DNA of 17,163 nucleotides, taken from NCBI GenBank assembly GCA_045601345.1, contig JAZRZL010000002.1, forward strand, positions 1 to 17,163. The letters are read 5' to 3'. How positions within the stretch are numbered: position 1 is the stretch's first letter; each line of letters opens with the position of its first letter. Of the stretch, positions 14,097 to 17,163 are shown in pieces. Source of the stretch: SVMC01 sp045601345. GTDB taxonomy: Bacteria > Bacillota > Clostridia > Oscillospirales > Oscillospiraceae. Below the pieces are notes generated by a model. The model did not search any database and was not told the origin of the DNA. It saw only the letters and a program-made list of their open reading frames with translations. The position numbers and the translations under genes are program-made.

Positions 14097-16931
14097 TTAT
14101 GACTTCTTGACAAGAAGCGGCTTCAAATATTGTCCTGTAACAGAATCCGAACAGGCGGCAATATCCTCCGGTGTTCCGTAGGCAACGATTTGTCCGCCAC
14201 CGCTTCCGCCCTCGGGGCCAAGATCAATAATATAATCTGCTGTCTTGATCACATCCAGATTATGCTCAATGACAAGCACTGTGTTGCCCGCCTCCACCAG
14301 TGCCTGCAAAACACCGATAAGCTTTTGCACGTCGTACATATGAAGGCCAGTGGTTGGCTCATCAAGAATATAGATGGTTTTGCCTGTAGCGCACCGGGAC
14401 AATTCAGCGGAAAGCTTTACACGCTGCGCCTCACCGCCAGACAGGGTGGTGGAGGGCTGTCCCAGCTTTACATAGCCAAGACCAACCTGTACCAGTGTTT
14501 CCACCTTTTTTTTAATAGAGGGAACGGAATCAAAAAACTCCAGCGCCTCATCGGCAGTCATATCTAGAACCTGTGCAATATTTTTTCCTTTGTAGGTGAC
14601 CTCCAATGTCTCACGGTTATAGCGCCGACCCTGACAGACCTCGCAGGGGACATAGACATCCGGGAGGAAATGCATTTCAATTTTGATGAGGCCATCGCCA
14701 CTACAGGCCTCACAGCGACCGCCCTTGACATTAAAGGAGAAACGCCCCGGCCCATAACCCCGCATTCTGGCTTCTGCGGTAGCGGCAAAGAGATTGCGGA
14801 TTTCGGTAAACAATTCGGTATAGGTAGCGGGATTAGAGCGTGGAGAGCGACCAATGGGGCTTTGGTCAATGCAGATGACCTTGTTCAGATTCTCAAGACC
14901 CTCAAATCGGTCATGCTTCCCGGGACGAAGGCGGGCGTGATTGAGAGAATTCGCCAGCTTTTTATAGAGAATTTCATTGACCAGACTGGATTTACCGCTT
15001 CCTGAAACACCAGTAACGCAGATAAAACAGCCCAAAGGTAAAGAAATATCAATGCTCTGCAAATTATTTTCCCGGCAGCCAAAGACTTTAAGCTGATTGC
15101 CATTTCCTGCTCTGCGTGTTTGCGGCACAGGAATGGAGCGCTTGCCGGAGAGGTATTGGCCTGTGAGCGAACGCGGCTCAGCCATGATATCCTCCAAAGA
15201 GCCGGAAGCAACAATTTCGCCTCCGTGAACCCCAGCACCTGGGCCAACATCCACAATGAAATCAGCAGCGCGGATGGTATCCTCATCGTGCTCCACTACC
15301 AGAAGGGTATTACCAATATCGCGTAGATCCTGAAGCGTTGCCAGCAACCGTGCATTGTCCCGTTGATGCAGACCAATGCTGGGTTCATCAAGAATATAGA
15401 GCACACCCATCAGGCTGGAGCCAATCTGCGTAGCCAGTCGAATTCGCTGACTTTCCCCGCCGGATAAAGTTCCCGCACCACGGCTCAGGGTTAGATATTG
15501 CAGACCCACATCCCGGAGAAAGTGCAGTCGGGAGCGAATTTCCCGGAGAATGGGCTGCGCAATAACAGCCTGTGAGCCGGTCAACTCTAAATTATCCAAA
15601 AAATCCAGTGCCTGAATGACACTCAAATCGCAGAACGCAGAAATACTCAAGCCGCCCACAGTAACAGCTCTGGAGATAGGACTAAGTCTGGCACCGTTAC
15701 ACGCCGGACAGGGCTGCATCGTCATGCAATCCTCCAAATCCTTGCGAATAGAATCGGATTGTGTCTCGGTGTAACGCCGTTCAATATTTGGAATCAAGCC
15801 CTCAAAGGCTTGGAGCAGCACACCGTGGCCATTGCCCCGATCATAGTGTAGCTCCAGCTTTTCGCCTCTCGTGCCATTGAGTAAAACATCCATAGCGGAA
15901 GGAGAGAGGTTTTTTATAGGTTCATAAAGGGAAAAATGATATTTTTTGGACAGTGCCTCATAATACATCCGAGCGATAGAGTCATTTTTAATGTTACCCC
16001 AGCCAGAGCACTCAATACCACCATCAAAGATGGAGCGATCCGGGTTTGGGATAATCATGGCAGGATCAACCTTTCGCCGAAAACCCAGTCCAGTACATTC
16101 CGGGCAGGCACCGTAGGGATTATTGAACGAGAACATCCGAGGCGATAATTCCGGCAGAGAGACACCACATTCCTCACAGGCATAGTTCTGGGAAAAAATG
16201 GTACGTTCATCGGTCTCGATTTCATGGAGCACAGCCAGTCCATCGGCGTGCGCCAGCGCGGTCTCTACAGAGTCAGTTAGTCTGCGGGTGATACCATCGC
16301 GCATGATGAGACGATCCACCACCAGTTCGATCAAATGTTTTTTATTTTTATCCAGAGAGATGGTCTCGGACAGATCGTACAGATTGCCGTCAATACGGGC
16401 ACGGACAAAGCCGGATTTTCTGGCATCCTGCAAAACCTTGGCGTGTTCTCCCTTCTTCCCGCGGATGACCGGAGCAAGAATCTGAAATTTTGTGCCCTCG
16501 GGCAGGGTACAGATGCGGTCAACAATTTGGTCAATGGTCTGACGGCGAATTTCCTTGCCGCATTTCGGGCAATGAGGTATACCGGCTCTTGCCCAGAGGA
16601 GGCGAAGATAATCATAGATTTCTGTGACCGTGCCAACAGTGGAGCGAGGATTTTTAGAGGTCGTTTTCTGGTCAATGGAGATGGCTGGAGAGAGACCGTC
16701 AATGGCATCTACATCCGGCTTATCCATCTGTCCCAAAAACTGTCTGGCATAGGACGAGAGGGATTCCACATACCGCCGTTGTCCCTCGGCATAAATGGTA
16801 TCAAAGGCAAGTGATGACTTTCCAGAGCCGGACAGCCCGGTGAGCACCACCAGCTGATCCCTGGGAATCATCACATCCACATTTTTCAAATTGTGCGCAC
16901 GAGCGCCACGAATGGAAATATGAGAGTGCAT
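14097..16931 (-). CDS. uvrA: Excinuclease ABC subunit A
   Basis: 944 residues, full length. UvrA is the damage-recognition ATPase dimer of nucleotide excision repair, loading UvrB. Two ABC modules are seen: Walker A GLSGSGKS (32-39) and GVSGSGKS (~640), signatures TLSGGESQRIRL (~485) and LSGGEAQRVKLS (~829), and Walker B/D-loops YILDEPSIGLH and YILDEPTTGLH. Zinc-site cysteines include C252, C255, C276 and C279 in the first finger (CEEC...CPEC), and GRCEACSGDG with CEVCQG near residues 735-765 in the C-terminal finger. The ATG follows AGGAG with 5-nt spacing. It leads an operon with radC and rlmH. No Firmicutes SOS (LexA) box was recognised in its promoter. Confidence 0.99.
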   Translation of the reverse strand: MHSHISIRGARAHNLKNVDVMIPRDQLVVLTGLSGSGKSSLAFDTIYAEGQRRYVESLSSYARQFLGQMDKPDVDAIDGLSPAISIDQKTTSKNPRSTVGTVTEIYDYLRLLWARAGIPHCPKCGKEIRRQTIDQIVDRICTLPEGTKFQILAPVIRGKKGEHAKVLQDARKSGFVRARIDGNLYDLSETISLDKNKKHLIELVVDRLIMRDGITRRLTDSVETALAHADGLAVLHEIETDERTIFSQNYACEECGVSLPELSPRMFSFNNPYGACPECTGLGFRRKVDPAMIIPNPDRSIFDGGIECSGWGNIKNDSIARMYYEALSKKYHFSLYEPIKNLSPSAMDVLLNGTRGEKLELHYDRGNGHGVLLQAFEGLIPNIERRYTETQSDSIRKDLEDCMTMQPCPACNGARLSPISRAVTVGGLSISAFCDLSVIQALDFLDNLELTGSQAVIAQPILREIRSRLHFLRDVGLQYLTLSRGAGTLSGGESQRIRLATQIGSSLMGVLYILDEPSIGLHQRDNARLLATLQDLRDIGNTLLVVEHDEDTIRAADFIVDVGPGAGVHGGEIVASGSLEDIMAEPRSLTGQYLSGKRSIPVPQTRRAGNGNQLKVFGCRENNLQSIDISLPLGCFICVTGVSGSGKSSLVNEILYKKLANSLNHARLRPGKHDRFEGLENLNKVICIDQSPIGRSPRSNPATYTELFTEIRNLFAATAEARMRGYGPGRFSFNVKGGRCEACSGDGLIKIEMHFLPDVYVPCEVCQGRRYNRETLEVTYKGKNIAQVLDMTADEALEFFDSVPSIKKKVETLVQVGLGYVKLGQPSTTLSGGEAQRVKLSAELSRCATGKTIYILDEPTTGLHMYDVQKLIGVLQALVEAGNTVLVIEHNLDVIKTADYIIDLGPEGGSGGGQIVAYGTPEDIAACSDSVTGQYLKPLLVKKS

Positions 16932-16943
16932 AGCGTCTCCTGT

Positions 16944-16956
16944 GGCATATTATGCC
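16944..16956. promoter_or_regulatory. Palindrome in the uvrA leader (possible operator)
   Basis: GGCATA-T-TATGCC is a perfect inverted repeat of 6+1+6 bases. It lies about 15 bases downstream of the predicted uvrA transcription start and just before the ribosome binding site. It does not match the known CGAAC/GTTCG LexA box. It might bind a regulator or be chance. Confidence 0.35.
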
Positions 16957-16975
16957 GTAAAAAGATTTATATAGT

Positions 16976-17004
16976 ATTGTACCATAGCTTAGAAAAAGAT
17001 TCAA
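16976..17004 (-). promoter_or_regulatory. Promoter of the uvrA-radC-rlmH operon
   Basis: On the minus strand, TTGAAT (16999-17004), a 17-base spacer and TACAAT (16976-16981) match consensus at 4/6 and 5/6. TGG precedes TACAAT, giving an extended -10. The predicted start near 16969 gives a 38-nt leader. Confidence 0.75.
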
Positions 17005-17029
17005 GAAGAGATCCTTGAGTCACCACGGT

Positions 17030-17163
17030 TTACGCATGAACAGAATTGATTACATCAGCGAAGAAGGCATCGTCATAGGCACAGCGGCGGCGTTTGCGTG
17101 CGAGGCTAATCTTTGCGGGATAGTTTTTAAGAATATTCAACGAAATATGCCGCACGACCGCCA
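17030..17163 (-). CDS. ISAs1-like transposase, C-terminal 43 residues (5' end outside window)
   Basis: The frame enters from the right edge and ends at a TAA at 17030-17032. The visible tail runs VVRHISLNILKNYPAKISLA, RKRRRCAYDDAFFADVINS, VHA. The pattern R-H-I-x-L-N-x-L-K, then a basic run, then a D-D-x-F-hydrophobic end resembles the C-terminus of ISAs1-family (H-repeat) DDE transposases. Only this tail is present, so catalytic residues cannot be checked. It points toward the uvrA promoter, only 26 bases away. Confidence 0.6.
   Translation of the reverse strand, partial: AVVRHISLNILKNYPAKISLARKRRRCAYDDAFFADVINSVHA

Noticed and set aside
17001..17018. Short inverted repeat TCAAG/CTTGA near the uvrA -35 box
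   Set aside because: Five-base arms with an 8-base spacer are expected often by chance.
1..17163. CRISPR array, tRNA or rRNA
   Set aside because: No regularly spaced repeats, cloverleaf-like segments or rRNA-like stretches were seen by eye; a dedicated search was not run.

Overview
The window looks like a chromosomal segment of a Gram-positive gut-type clostridium (Bacillota, Clostridia, probably Oscillospirales). The reasons are SLH-anchored and secreted carbohydrate-active proteins, strong AGGAGG ribosome binding sites, sigma-A promoters with TATAAT boxes, occasional TTG starts, and Firmicutes-type copies of Der, GpsA, L32, DUF177/YceD, RlmH, RadC and UvrA. The genus is an inference from gene style; no 16S or other marker is present.

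Layout, left to right. (1) 1-4941 (-): a very large secreted GH3 glycosidase, at least 1647 residues. It runs off the left edge at its C-terminus and carries a duplicated tail of beta-sandwich and concanavalin-like modules. It has its own promoter and a 188-nt leader with inverted repeats. (2) 5231-9381 (-): a probable der-gpsA-polysaccharide deacetylase operon, starting at an extended -10 promoter and ending at a strong hairpin terminator. The deacetylase is secreted and carries three SLH domains. (3) 9513-10245 (-): yceD-rpmF, driven by a perfect-consensus promoter and ending at a perfect 10-bp hairpin. (4) 10399-12253 (+): a divergently transcribed RluA-family pseudouridine synthase (TTG start) overlapping a metallo-beta-lactamase-fold hydrolase gene. 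(5) 12352-12840 (+): an AT-richer orphan gene for a small TIR/nucleoside-deoxyribosyltransferase-like protein, the most plausible horizontally acquired or defence-like gene here. (6) 12874-16931 (-): a uvrA-radC-rlmH operon. (7) 17030-17163 (-): the 3' end of an ISAs1-like transposase gene, just upstream of the uvrA promoter.

Most of the window is conserved housekeeping: ribosome assembly and modification (Der, L32, YceD, RlmH, RluA-type), lipid precursor synthesis (GpsA) and DNA repair (UvrA). The two secreted proteins suggest cell-envelope work: breakdown of plant or host glycans by GH3, and wall or glycan deacetylation by the SLH protein. I see no CRISPR array, rRNA, tRNA or complete multi-gene defence system. 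Several starts are set here by promoter and ribosome-binding-site evidence: yceD at 10245, rluA at TTG 10399, der at 9381, radC at 14072 and the orphan gene at 12352.
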